NCBI GenBank assembly: GCA_035531535.1
Contig: DATKSV010000027.1
Span: forward strand, 14,124 to 78,123
Direction: 5' to 3'
DNA length: 64,000 nucleotides
From: AG-12 sp035531535
Lineage (GTDB): Bacteria; Chloroflexota; Dormibacteria; Aeolococcales; Bog-877
The notes under the pieces were generated by a model that was not told the origin of the DNA, made no database searches, and worked only from the letters and a program-made list of their open reading frames with translations. Numbering within the stretch: position 1 is the stretch's first letter; every line of letters begins with the position of its first letter. The translations under genes and the position numbers were made by a program. Below are positions 35,156-43,678 of the stretch, piece after piece.

Positions 35156-35521
35156 CTCAGATCAGCTCCCTGGCACTCTCTGCGGCACCGCCTTGACCGC
35201 TCTGTTGCCAGGGCCGGATCGGGTGCCGTGACCTGGTGCCCAGGGAGACGGCGACCAGCTCCGAGGGGATGGCCCGTGCCCCGAATGTGAGTGGCCGCGG
35301 CCGCCTCTGCGGACCGCGCTGCCAGCTGGCGGACCGGGCGCGAACCCGAGTGGTAACGTGACTCGGATGGTCGGCTCCACGAGACGCGACGGCCCCCCCC
35401 TGGGGGCGCAACCGACGCCCCGCTGCGATCGAGCGCGACGCGCGACTGAGACCCCCAAGGGCCGCGGGCCACGGGCGGGGATCTGGCCGCTGCCGCCGAT
35501 GCGCCAGAGCACGGGGCACAG
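35156..35521. other. Divergent intergenic region with inverted repeats
   Basis: About 366 bases between recJ (minus) and a plus-strand membrane-protein gene. It contains a perfect 6+9+6 inverted repeat (CCGAGT at 35346-35351, ACTCGG at 35361-35366) and a GCCCCC/GGGGGC hairpin at 35392-35407. Either could be an operator or part of a promoter region. No gene or RNA is recognised. Confidence 0.3.
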
Positions 35522-36070
35522 GTGAGCAAGCCGAGTGCGGCACCTGGCCCAGCCGGCGACCCGCCCCACCTGGGCTCGGACTTGGGGGGAGCGGCTGACA
35601 AACCACCTCTGACACCGGCGGAACTTGCCGCCAAGGAGGACCGCCGGCGGCGGGGACTGCAGGTGTCGACGTTCTGCCTCCACACCACGGCCTGGGTGGT
35701 GCTGACGTACTACGCCACCGACTACCTGCCCCCGCTGTCAATCCGCCTGACCGTGGGGCTGACCTCTCCCCGCGACACCCAATACCTGGTTGGCTACACC
35801 ACCCTGAGCCTGATCTGCCTCCTGCTGGGCGCCGCCTTCGCCGGCCTCTACCGGCCCCGAATCGCGGCCAGCAGGTACCCTTGGCGGTGGTTCCTGGCGC
35901 CCCTGGTGGTGGCTTTGATCCTGATTCCCAGCCAGGGCGCGAATGGCCTCCTGACCAAGCTGGTCGAGGCGGCCTGCCTCACCCTGGGACTGGCCGTCGG
36001 TCAACTTCTGGCGCCCGCCCTCAGGCCATCGCCGGGCAGCTCGGAGCGAGATCCCGCGGCCGCGCGCTGA
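35522..36070 (+). CDS. Small membrane protein, function unknown
   Basis: A 182-residue protein with a proline-rich cytoplasmic N-terminus (about 45 residues), then about four hydrophobic segments: VSTFCLHTTAWVVLTYYA, YTTLSLICLLLGAAFAGLY, WFLAPLVVALILIP and ACLTLGLAVGQLLAP. No family is recognised. The start is GTG with only a weak upstream purine run. Its last 50 bases overlap the end of the convergent fbiC gene. Hydrophobic periodicity and coding-like composition support it as real. Confidence 0.6.
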   Translation: MSKPSAAPGPAGDPPHLGSDLGGAADKPPLTPAELAAKEDRRRRGLQVSTFCLHTTAWVVLTYYATDYLPPLSIRLTVGLTSPRDTQYLVGYTTLSLICLLLGAAFAGLYRPRIAASRYPWRWFLAPLVVALILIPSQGANGLLTKLVEAACLTLGLAVGQLLAPALRPSPGSSERDPAAAR

Positions 36071-38018
36071 CCGGGCCGTAGACGGTGTTGCGCTCCCGGG
36101 GCGTGCGCCCCACTGAGCGGATAGCCGCCTCAATCTGGTCAGGGTCCAGGTTCTGGCCGTGGCTGGCACCGCTCATGCGGGTGATCGATTCCTCCATCAG
36201 GGTGCCCCCGAAGTCGTTGGCGCCCCATCGGAGCGACTCCGCCACGCCCTCGGCCCCCAGCTTGACCCAGCTGGTCTGGATGTTGGGGATGTCGGCCCCG
36301 AAGTAGAGCCGACAGTAGGCGGTGAAGCGCAGCGAGTCCTCCAGGGTCAGCGGCTGTCGGATCCCGAAGTACTTGCCCAGGGTGTTGTGTTCCACCTGGA
36401 AGGGCAGCAGCACAAACTCGGTGAACCCGCCGGTCTCGCGCTGCAGGTTGCGGATCACCTCCAGGTGCTGGAGCCGGTGCCAGGGGGTCTCCACATGCCC
36501 GTACATGATGGTGGCGGTGGTGCGCAGGCCAACCCGGTGGGCCGCCCGCATCACCTCCACCCACTCGCTGGTGGTCAGCTTCTCGGGACAGAGGATCTGG
36601 CGCACCTCCTCCACCAGGATCTCCGCGGCCGTGCCGGGCATGGTCCCCAGGCCGGCGTCTTGGAGCTGCCTGATCACGTCCTCGACCGAGCGCCCCGCCA
36701 GCTGGGCGATGTAGCGGACCTCCTCGGGGGAGAGCGCGTGCAGGTGCAGAGTGGGCCAGCGCGTCTTGATCTCCCGGAAGAGCTGATCGTAGAACTCCAA
36801 GTTGAGCTCGGGGGTGAGCCCGGACTGCATGCAGATCTCGGTCGCGCCCCGGTCGACCGCATCCTGGAGCTTGGCGAAGATGGTGTCGTGGTCATGGAAA
36901 TAGGCGCCCTTGACTCCGATCGAGCCCCGCTTGAAGCCGCAGAACTTGCAGCTGCCGACGCAGACATTGCTGATGTTCACGTTGCGGTTGATGATGTAGG
37001 TCACCTCATCCCCGACCAGCTCCCGGCGCAGCTGGTCCGCCGCCCACCGCAGATCCGCGGTCGACTCCTGATAGACGGGCAGGCGCTCCTGGAGCCGGTA
37101 GCCGAGGGTGAGCGCCTTGGCGGCCAGGTCTGCCTCCGCGGGCCAGGCGTGGCGGGGGCTGACCGAGTCCCCATCCAGCGAGATGCCACCCAGATCACGA
37201 GCCCCCGCCGCCACCAGCTCGGCCCAGCTGTCGGAGTTTAGGTTCGGCGGTACCTGGACGGTGACTCCCTCCGGGAGGATCGCGCGGGCCAGCTCGACCG
37301 CAGCCCGGAACACCTCCTGGGTTGGGGCCTCGAACTGGGCCATCGGAGTCCCCGGCTTGGGCACGAAGTTCTGGACGATGACCTCCTGGATGTGGCCGTG
37401 ACGCCGGTGACTGGCGGCGATCAGCTCCAGGGCTCGCCGCCGATCGGCCTCCTCCTCCCCGATTCCCACCAGAATCCCGGTGGTGAAGGGGATGCGCAGC
37501 TCACCGGCGTCATCCAAGTGGCGCAGGCGCTCTTGGAAGCGCTTGCCCCCACCCATGGCGTGCGCCTGGATCCGGTCGGTCCCGGTCTCCAGCATCAGCC
37601 CCATGGAGGCGTTCCAGGGCCGCAGCCGCTCCAAGCTCTCGCGAGAGAGCAGGCCCACGTTGGTGTGCGGCAGCAGGCCCCTGGCCATCGCCCGTCGGCA
37701 GATCTCGATCACCCGGTCCACGAACTCGGGCTCCCCCGCCAGGCCGAGATCGGGCAGCCGCCAGGGTTGCTCCCCCGACATGATCAGGACTTCCCGACAG
37801 TGGTGCCCGGCGGCTTCCTCCAGCTGGCGGTCGACCTCGGCCAGGTCGGTCAGGCCCCCCGAGTCGTCCCGGTACTCGCAGTAGCCACAGCGCCGAAAGC
37901 AGCGGTAGGTGACATCGACTGTGTAGCTGCGACTGAAGGTCAGGTAGCCATCATGAAAGTTGGGCTGGTGGCGGGTGGCCACCCCCGCCTCCACCGGCAG
38001 CAGCGCGTCATAGGCCAT
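36021..38018 (-). CDS. fbiC: FbiC, fused CofG-CofH FO synthase (coenzyme F420)
   Basis: A 665-residue double radical-SAM enzyme that makes FO (7,8-didemethyl-8-hydroxy-5-deazariboflavin), the chromophore of F420, from tyrosine and the flavin-pathway diaminouracil. The CofG half has the cluster motif CFRRCGYC (Cys40, 44, 47) and the CofH half has CVGSCKFC (Cys353, 357, 360). Both barrels look complete, but the protein is shorter than the roughly 850-residue mycobacterial FbiC. The ATG at 38018 has no Shine-Dalgarno; CATAAT lies six bases upstream. No other F420 gene is nearby. Confidence 0.93.
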   Translation of the reverse strand: MAYDALLPVEAGVATRHQPNFHDGYLTFSRSYTVDVTYRCFRRCGYCEYRDDSGGLTDLAEVDRQLEEAAGHHCREVLIMSGEQPWRLPDLGLAGEPEFVDRVIEICRRAMARGLLPHTNVGLLSRESLERLRPWNASMGLMLETGTDRIQAHAMGGGKRFQERLRHLDDAGELRIPFTTGILVGIGEEEADRRRALELIAASHRRHGHIQEVIVQNFVPKPGTPMAQFEAPTQEVFRAAVELARAILPEGVTVQVPPNLNSDSWAELVAAGARDLGGISLDGDSVSPRHAWPAEADLAAKALTLGYRLQERLPVYQESTADLRWAADQLRRELVGDEVTYIINRNVNISNVCVGSCKFCGFKRGSIGVKGAYFHDHDTIFAKLQDAVDRGATEICMQSGLTPELNLEFYDQLFREIKTRWPTLHLHALSPEEVRYIAQLAGRSVEDVIRQLQDAGLGTMPGTAAEILVEEVRQILCPEKLTTSEWVEVMRAAHRVGLRTTATIMYGHVETPWHRLQHLEVIRNLQRETGGFTEFVLLPFQVEHNTLGKYFGIRQPLTLEDSLRFTAYCRLYFGADIPNIQTSWVKLGAEGVAESLRWGANDFGGTLMEESITRMSGASHGQNLDPDQIEAAIRSVGRTPRERNTVYGPVSARPRDLAPSCPAMA

Positions 38019-38024
38019 TGGCCA

Positions 38025-38030
38025 ATTATG
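38025..38030 (-). promoter_or_regulatory. -10 box for leaderless fbiC
   Basis: CATAAT on the minus strand ends six bases before the fbiC ATG, the standard spacing for a transcript that begins at the start codon. Confidence 0.45.
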
Positions 38031-38053
38031 CGGCCCGCAGTCCTGGGACTCGT

Positions 38054-38779
38054 TCAGTTGCGGGAGGAGAGCAGGCTGCGGGGGAAGGTGACGCCGTATT
38101 TCTCCACATGTTCGTCGAGAGCTTGCAGGAGCTGTTGCTGGAAGGCGAGCCGCTCGACCAGCTCAGACTGCGAGCCCTGCGCTGGATCCCCCTTCAGGTG
38201 GCGCTGGATCCAGGGAGGAATTGTGGCCACCAGGTGGGTGACTCCCCCGGTGAGGATGACGGTCTCCGGCCGGGGGTCCTCGACCCTGACCCCGACTCGA
38301 AGCAGGATCCCGGTCCTAGTAGCCAGACCCCAGACCCGCTCCCAGTGGCCGGGGTCGTGATGGATCCGATCGCTTCTGGTGTATCGGATCGAGGGGTCGT
38401 TGATGATGCTGGTGCTGGTGTCGCCCCAGCGCACCAGGCGCTCCAGGACGGGCTCATTGAGATCGCTGGCGACTGCCCGGACCAGCGAGGCGCAGCGGTC
38501 ATCCAGGTCGGGTGGAAGCATCTCGGTGCCCTGGCGCCGGGCCATCATGAGCACCTCCACCACCCCCGCGTGGCGCATGCAGTAACCGCGCCCATCGACT
38601 ACCCGGAGATGCTCGGTGCAGGCCACCCAGGAGCAGTCGACCGCCCGGCGGTCGCGATAGAGACAGCGATAGGCCTCCGTGTTGGCGCACCCGCTATGGT
38701 CGCAACCACCTCCCTCGGCCTCCCCGTATCGGACCGGCTCGCCTTCGGGCTCCTCAGACTTGGCAGGCTTTTTGGCCAT
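38054..38779 (-). CDS. Cys/His-rich protein, function unknown
   Basis: A 241-residue protein of no recognised family. After a charged N-terminus of about 25 residues comes a compact metal-binding-like region: CDHSGC, then Cys in YRCLYRD, CSWVACTEH and GYCMRH, giving six Cys and two His within 45 residues. This could hold two zinc ions. The remainder (about 75-241) appears alpha/beta and soluble, with no signal peptide or membrane segment. The start ATG follows AAGGGGAG. It lies 35 bp upstream of fbiC on the same strand, but fbiC has its own promoter-like box. Confidence 0.6.
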   Translation of the reverse strand: MAKKPAKSEEPEGEPVRYGEAEGGGCDHSGCANTEAYRCLYRDRRAVDCSWVACTEHLRVVDGRGYCMRHAGVVEVLMMARRQGTEMLPPDLDDRCASLVRAVASDLNEPVLERLVRWGDTSTSIINDPSIRYTRSDRIHHDPGHWERVWGLATRTGILLRVGVRVEDPRPETVILTGGVTHLVATIPPWIQRHLKGDPAQGSQSELVERLAFQQQLLQALDEHVEKYGVTFPRSLLSSRN

Positions 38780-38955
38780 CTACTGGCGCTCCCCTTCTTG
38801 GCTGCCGCATTCGACATCCGGTCCCTGCGCCCAAACGCAAGAAAGCCCCGGGTGCCGACAGCCAAAGCGGAAGATAACAGGTGGCCCCACGGGCAGCAAT
38901 GGGTAACGGGCAGCCGAGCGGCACTTGTGACTGATTCTTGCATCTGAGGTGGTGG

Positions 38956-40512
38956 TCAGGGGAGCAGTCGATAGGCAGGAACGGTCAGGAATTCCACGAA
39001 GTCGGGACCAAGGGCCACCTCGTCGAACACTGCGCGTGCGTGTTCGAATCCAGGTCCCAGCCCAGCCAGGATCTGGTCCTCGGCGGCCACCACCTGGGAT
39101 CTGGTCACCCGGCCGTGACGCAGCCACTGCCAGATCTGGGACCGCGAGATCTCGGCCGTGGCGGCGTCCTCCATCAGGTTGTCGATGGCGGCGGCCCCGG
39201 TCCCCTCCAGCCAGGCGTGGAGATAACGCACTCCGACCGAGACATTGAGGCGGAGGCCCAGCTCGCTCACATCCCCAGGGGTGGCGGCGATGGCCAGCAG
39301 ATCCAAGGCCGTCACCTTGACGTCGTCGCGCCTGCGATCGACCTGATTGGGGCGCGACCCCAGCACCGAATCGAACACCTCAGTGGCGGTCGCGACCAGG
39401 TCGGGATGGGCGACCCAGGTGCCGTCGAACCCCTGGCCGGCCTCGCGTTGCTTGTCCTGACGAACCCGCTCCAGCGCCATGCGGGTGTTCTCCGGATCAT
39501 GCCGATTTGGGATGAAGGCGGCCATCCCGCCCAGCGCGTGGGTGCCCCGGCGGTGGCAGGTGCTCACCAACAGGTCGGTGTAGGCTCGCATGAAGGGGAC
39601 CGTCATGGTGACCAAGGCCCGATCCGGCAGTACGAACTCCGGCCGGTTGCGGAACTTTCGGATCACCGAGAAGATGTAGTCCCAGCGCCCAGCGTTGAGT
39701 CCGACGGCGCGCTCCCTCAGCTCGAAGAGGATCTCCTCCATCTCGAATGCGGCCAGAATGTTCTCGATCAGGACGGTGGTCCTGATCGAGCCCCGAGGCA
39801 GCTCCAGCTCCTCCTCGGCGAGCCGGCAGGTGTCGTTCCAGAGCCGAGCCTCCAGATGCCCCTCCAGCTTGGGCAAGTAGAGATACGGCCCGCTACCTCG
39901 GTCCAGCAACCGACGCGCGTTGTGAAAGACGAAGAGGCCAAAGTCGAACCAGCTGGCGGAGATGGGGGCGCCGTCAACCAGCAGGTGCTTCTCCAAAAGG
40001 TGCCAGCCACGAGGCCGCACCAGCAAGGTCGCCGTCTGGGGCTTGAGCTGGTAGCTCCGGCCGCCAACCTCCAGGGAGATGCTGCCGCGCACTGCGGCGG
40101 CTAGATTGGCCTGGCCCTCGATGCAGTTCTGCCAAGTTGGTGAGTTGGCGTCCTCGAAGTCCGCCATGTAGGTTCTGGCCCCCGAGTTGAGAGCGTTGAT
40201 CATCATCTTGCGGTCAACCGGACCGGTGATCTCCACCCGTCGGTCGAGAAGATCCGGGGGCGGCTGGGCCACGGTCCAGCCAGGGTCATCCCGAACCACC
40301 GCGGTCGCCTCCGCGAAGGCGGGCAGGAGCCCCAGGTCGAACTCCTCCTGACGGCGCGACCGAGCCATCAGGATGGCATCCCTTCCCGGCCCCAGGCGCC
40401 GCTGCAGGCGCATCAGAAAGTCGATGGCGCCCGGCGTCAGCACCGAATCCTGGGCGGTGCCCAAGTCGCCCAGGATCTGCACGCCGCCAACCCCGTGGCC
40501 GGGGCCGGTCAC
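38956..40512 (-). CDS. aceB: Malate synthase A
   Basis: A 518-residue enzyme condensing glyoxylate and acetyl-CoA to malate. Typical segments are VEITGPVDRKMMINALNSGA, MADFEDANSPTW, VLIENILAAFEMEEIL (metal-site Glu), AGRWDYIFS and AEISRSQIWQWL (catalytic Asp lies just before, in DNLMEDAATAE). The length matches the A form rather than the 720-residue G form. Its ATG overlaps the aceA stop, so aceA-aceB is a coupled glyoxylate-shunt operon. Confidence 0.95.
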   Translation of the reverse strand: MTGPGHGVGGVQILGDLGTAQDSVLTPGAIDFLMRLQRRLGPGRDAILMARSRRQEEFDLGLLPAFAEATAVVRDDPGWTVAQPPPDLLDRRVEITGPVDRKMMINALNSGARTYMADFEDANSPTWQNCIEGQANLAAAVRGSISLEVGGRSYQLKPQTATLLVRPRGWHLLEKHLLVDGAPISASWFDFGLFVFHNARRLLDRGSGPYLYLPKLEGHLEARLWNDTCRLAEEELELPRGSIRTTVLIENILAAFEMEEILFELRERAVGLNAGRWDYIFSVIRKFRNRPEFVLPDRALVTMTVPFMRAYTDLLVSTCHRRGTHALGGMAAFIPNRHDPENTRMALERVRQDKQREAGQGFDGTWVAHPDLVATATEVFDSVLGSRPNQVDRRRDDVKVTALDLLAIAATPGDVSELGLRLNVSVGVRYLHAWLEGTGAAAIDNLMEDAATAEISRSQIWQWLRHGRVTRSQVVAAEDQILAGLGPGFEHARAVFDEVALGPDFVEFLTVPAYRLLP

Positions 40513-41828
40513 GGGGTCGCCGAAGACTCGAACTGGGCCTCCTCAGTGGACCCCCTGAGGGCCAGGGTCGCGCTCTCCCCGCCGGTGACGGTCTCGAGCA
40601 CGGTGTCGAAGTAACCGGCCCCGACCTCAAACTGATGGCGAGTCGAGGTGTAGCCCTGGAGCTCCAGCGCGAACTCCCGCTGCTGGAGGTGGACGTAGGC
40701 GGTCATGCCCTCCTCTGCGTAGCCCTTGGCCAGCTCGAACATCGAGGCGTTGGCGACGTGGAAGCCGGCCAGGGTCACGAATTGGAAGCGATACCCCAGC
40801 TCCCCCAGCTGGCGCTGGAACGCGGCCACCTCGGAGTCGCTCAATTTGAGCTTCCAGTTGAACGACGGCGAGCAGTTGTAGGCCAACAGCTTGGCGGGGA
40901 AGCGGGCATGGATCGCCCGGGCGAAGACGGCCGCCTCCTCCAGGTCGGGAGTCGACGTCTCGAACCAGAGCGCGTCGCAGAAGGGCGCGTAGGTAAGCGC
41001 CCTGGCGATCACCGGTTCCAACCCCGGACGAACTCGGAAGTAGCCTTCGGAGGTCCTTTCCCCGGTCCGGAACTCGCGGTCGACCGGGTCGATGTCACTG
41101 GTGAGCAGGGTGGCGCTGAGAGCGTCGGTCCGGGCCACCAGCAGGGTGGGCACCCCCACCACGTCGGCGGCCAGCCGGGCTGCCACCAGGGTGCGCACGA
41201 ATTGGCTGGTGGGAACCAGGACCTTGCCGCCGAGGTGGCCACATTTCTTCTCCGAGGCCAGCTGATCTTCGAAGTGCACCCCTGACACCCCCGCCTCGAT
41301 CATCGACTTCATCAGCTCGAAGGCGTGGAGGGGGCCGCCGAAGCCGGCCTCGGCATCAGCCACGATCGGGGCCACCCACTCGCGGTCGTGGTTCCCTTCG
41401 GCCCAGGCGATCTGATCCGCTCGCAGCATGGCGTTGTTGAGCCGGCGCGCCAGGACCGGCGCACTATTGGCGGGATACAGGCTCTGGTCCGGGTAGGTCT
41501 CTCCGGCCACGTTGGCGTCGGCCGCCACCTGCCAGCCGGACAGGTAGATGGCCTGGAGTCCCGCCTTCACCATCTGCACCGCCTGCTGGCCGGTGAGAGC
41601 CCCCAAGGCGGGGACGTAGTCGCTGTCCCGGAGCAGGCCCCAGAGCCGCTCAGCCCCTCGCCGGGCCAGGGTGTGCTCGACCAGAAACGATCCCCGCAGC
41701 CGCATCACCTCGCTGGCCGAGTAGGGACGCTCGATGCCCTCCCAGCGGGGGCCGGTCCACTCCAGCTCAAGCCTATCGGCTGCCGACGCAGCCTCCGCCG
41801 GCCTGCCGTTGTGAGGGCTCGCGGTCAT
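40509..41828 (-). CDS. aceA: Isocitrate lyase
   Basis: A 439-residue enzyme splitting isocitrate into glyoxylate and succinate. The catalytic signature is EKKCGHLGGKVLVPT; other marks are YLSGWQVAADANVAGETYPD and IADAEAGFGG-like VADAEAGFGG. The start ATG has GGAGG nine bases upstream. The upstream region carries a perfect palindrome (41914-41930), a likely regulator site. The operon allows growth on acetate or fatty acids. Confidence 0.96.
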   Translation of the reverse strand: MTASPHNGRPAEAASAADRLELEWTGPRWEGIERPYSASEVMRLRGSFLVEHTLARRGAERLWGLLRDSDYVPALGALTGQQAVQMVKAGLQAIYLSGWQVAADANVAGETYPDQSLYPANSAPVLARRLNNAMLRADQIAWAEGNHDREWVAPIVADAEAGFGGPLHAFELMKSMIEAGVSGVHFEDQLASEKKCGHLGGKVLVPTSQFVRTLVAARLAADVVGVPTLLVARTDALSATLLTSDIDPVDREFRTGERTSEGYFRVRPGLEPVIARALTYAPFCDALWFETSTPDLEEAAVFARAIHARFPAKLLAYNCSPSFNWKLKLSDSEVAAFQRQLGELGYRFQFVTLAGFHVANASMFELAKGYAEEGMTAYVHLQQREFALELQGYTSTRHQFEVGAGYFDTVLETVTGGESATLALRGSTEEAQFESSATP

Positions 41829-41913
41829 GGCTGTATTCCTCCACGCAAGTTGGTGCCCGAGACACCGTGGAAAATGTGGAAACAGCCCGACGGCGTAGCC
41901 TTGCCCAGCGGCC

Positions 41914-41930
41914 GGATGAACAATTCATCC
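41914..41930. promoter_or_regulatory. Operator-like palindrome upstream of aceA
   Basis: GGATGAA, spacer CAA and TTCATCC form a perfect seven-pair inverted repeat 86 bases before the aceA start. The size and symmetry suit a dimeric transcription factor. Confidence 0.45.
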
Positions 41931-42377
41931 AGGGGGCGACTGGTGGGCGCGCCCGAACTCTTCCGAACTTGGACTCTTATCGGGCGACCATCGCAAGAGA
42001 CTAGGGAATGTTGTCTCGGGTGTCAAGGGTGCCATGGGTGCCGGGGTCCGCCGGCCCCGGACTTCTCGAGCCCCGCCCGCTTCTGCGGCGCCAGGTGCCC
42101 ACCCGCCTCGAACTTCTGCTGCTCGAGGCGACCCCAGGAGTCCTCGCTGGCGGCTCGGTCCTTGCCGGCGACCATGGCGGCGGCGGCTGGACTAAGGCGA
42201 ATCAGCTCCGAGTCCGGCAGGGCGTCGACTCCTGCTCGACGATCCAAGGTCAGAGCTGGTGGGAGGAGGCGTAGGTGTGTCGGATTGCCAACGGCGGTTG
42301 GCGAGGGCCGCATTTCCTGAGGCGCCGCCACCAAAGTCCAGACCGCGCGTTGCGCGGCGTTCTGGCAGCGGGCGACG

Positions 42378-42580
42378 GCCCGGAAAGTGAGCGCAACCGA
42401 GCAGTTAGGAGAAGCTCCGGCTGCACATCGACGTCAACGCCGCCGACCACGACCAGGCCCCAGCCCTCACGGCGTGCCCGCTCCAGCAGGCCATAGAAGT
42501 CATGTACCGAGCGGCTGGCCCGGTCGAGCTTGGCGGCCACCAGGGCGAACTGGGCCTGCCGCCAGGCTGCCGCCGGAGGC
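42378..42580 (-). pseudogene. Serine recombinase (resolvase-type) fragment
   Basis: The minus strand encodes FALVAAKLDRASRSVHDFYG then LLERARREGWGLVVV, the conserved middle of the serine-recombinase catalytic domain (family form AxKLDRLSRSxxDFxxLxE). The upstream part with the catalytic serine and the downstream helices are missing or out of frame. It is the trace of an integrated element that has been lost. Confidence 0.55.
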
Positions 42581-42729
42581 TAGGTCCTGGTGGATCCGCA
42601 GCAGCTGGAGTGCCGGTGAGGAGCGTGTCACGAAGTGCCATCTGGGCCGAGGCCGGTGCGGCCCTCCGCCAGCCAATATGATGCGTAACGCCTCATTTTG
42701 CATCTCAGGAGGCTATCCTTTGAACCATA

Positions 42730-42987
42730 CTGAGAGCACTCACCCTTCGTCTTGATGAGGCCGACCGGGCCGCGTTGGAGAAACAGGCCGACCAGCTCCA
42801 GATCCGTCCCGGCACGCTTGCCCGCATCCTGGTGCATGCTGGGCTGACCGCGGACGTGCTCAATGCGGGCAGCAAAGACGCCCAAACCGCGCTCGATCGC
42901 CTGGTGCGACGTTCCCAGCGGCGAACCCCGGCTGACGCAGTGCGCTTGGTAGCCGACGCTCGCCGGGCACTAGAACCGCGCCGGTGA
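42730..42987 (+). CDS. VapB-type antitoxin (start uncertain)
   Basis: An antitoxin-like protein beginning RALTLRLDEADRAALEKQAD, a ribbon-helix-helix pattern, followed by a basic C-terminal region. The frame has no ATG or GTG; it can start at CTG 42730 or TTG 42775, and the TTG would cut off the first strand. AGGAGG (42707-42712) is perfectly spaced for TTG 42720, but that codon is in another frame and reaches a stop after 11 codons. The stop overlaps the toxin start as GTGA, a standard toxin-antitoxin layout. Confidence 0.6.
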   Translation: MRALTLRLDEADRAALEKQADQLQIRPGTLARILVHAGLTADVLNAGSKDAQTALDRLVRRSQRRTPADAVRLVADARRALEPRR

Positions 42988-43409
42988 GCGCCGTCGTGGA
43001 TGCTAGCGTCATCATCGCCGTGGTGGTGGCCGACGAGCGTCAAGATGCCGTTCGGACTCGCTTGGAAGGATGGTTGAAGGTTGGCGAGCGTTTGCATGCT
43101 CCGGCGGTGCTGCCATATGAGGTCGCCAATGTTCTCGCCAGATTGGTGTTTGATGGGGCGCTTCAGATCAGTGAGGTGAACGACATCTGGAGCGACCTTG
43201 CTGCTGTGGGTCTAGTCCTGCACCCTTTCGACCTAGCCGGGGACGGTCCCGAAGTGGCCGCTATCAACGCTCGCTTGCGCCGACGGCACGCCACCGACGC
43301 GACCTACGTATGCCTGGCCCGTCGGCTCGGCACGGACGTGTGGACGCTCGACAAGGCATTCGCCCCGAATGCTGCTGATCTTGGGCTGCCTGTCCAGCTC
43401 ATGACCTGA
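42984..43409 (+). CDS. vapC: VapC-type PIN-domain toxin
   Basis: A 141-residue PIN-domain ribonuclease. Acidic active-site residues are Asp6 (VVDASVI), Glu46 (PYEVANVLA), Asp105 (ATDATYVCLA) and Asp123 (TLDKAF). VapC toxins cleave tRNA or rRNA and are held inactive by VapB. GTG at 42984 overlaps the antitoxin stop. All catalytic residues are kept, so the toxin appears functional. Confidence 0.85.
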   Translation: MSAVVDASVIIAVVVADERQDAVRTRLEGWLKVGERLHAPAVLPYEVANVLARLVFDGALQISEVNDIWSDLAAVGLVLHPFDLAGDGPEVAAINARLRRRHATDATYVCLARRLGTDVWTLDKAFAPNAADLGLPVQLMT

Positions 43410-43678
43410 CGTCGACTATGGGCAGTGGACTGCCCGCTTTCGTCCTTGAGGCAGCCAGGTCCCGGGCGACCGACGTGGCACCAGCACCTAACCGTCGCAC
43501 GGTCTGGCTATCCCAGCCAGCGCTTGAGGATTGGGAGGTAGCAAGGATCGGCCCGTACTAGGCCAGCCGGTCTTGTGGAGGTGACTTCGCTCGCCACGTT
43601 GCATCGGTCCTGCGAAGCCACCGAGTCGCGCCCCTCGATGGGCCGTGCCGTAGCCAGCCCATAGGGGAGAATTGCGGC

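Larger units (their letters stand above)
41829..42729. other. Accessory stretch with palindrome and recombinase debris
   Basis: About 900 bases between aceA and the toxin-antitoxin pair. The aceA-proximal part holds the 5' leader, tandem TTTCCAC repeats on the minus strand (41867-41882), the palindrome and an inverted copy of CCCGAGACA (41856-41864 and 42012-42020). The distal part holds a serine-recombinase fragment. No intact gene is seen. Confidence 0.45.

Noticed and set aside
39036..39056. tRNA T-arm-like string TTCGAATCC
   Set aside because: It lies within the malate synthase coding sequence and no cloverleaf can be built around it.
42023..42334. Open minus-strand frame of about 100 codons downstream of the recombinase relic
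   Set aside because: No recognisable product, no ribosome site, and composition does not differ from shadow frames nearby.
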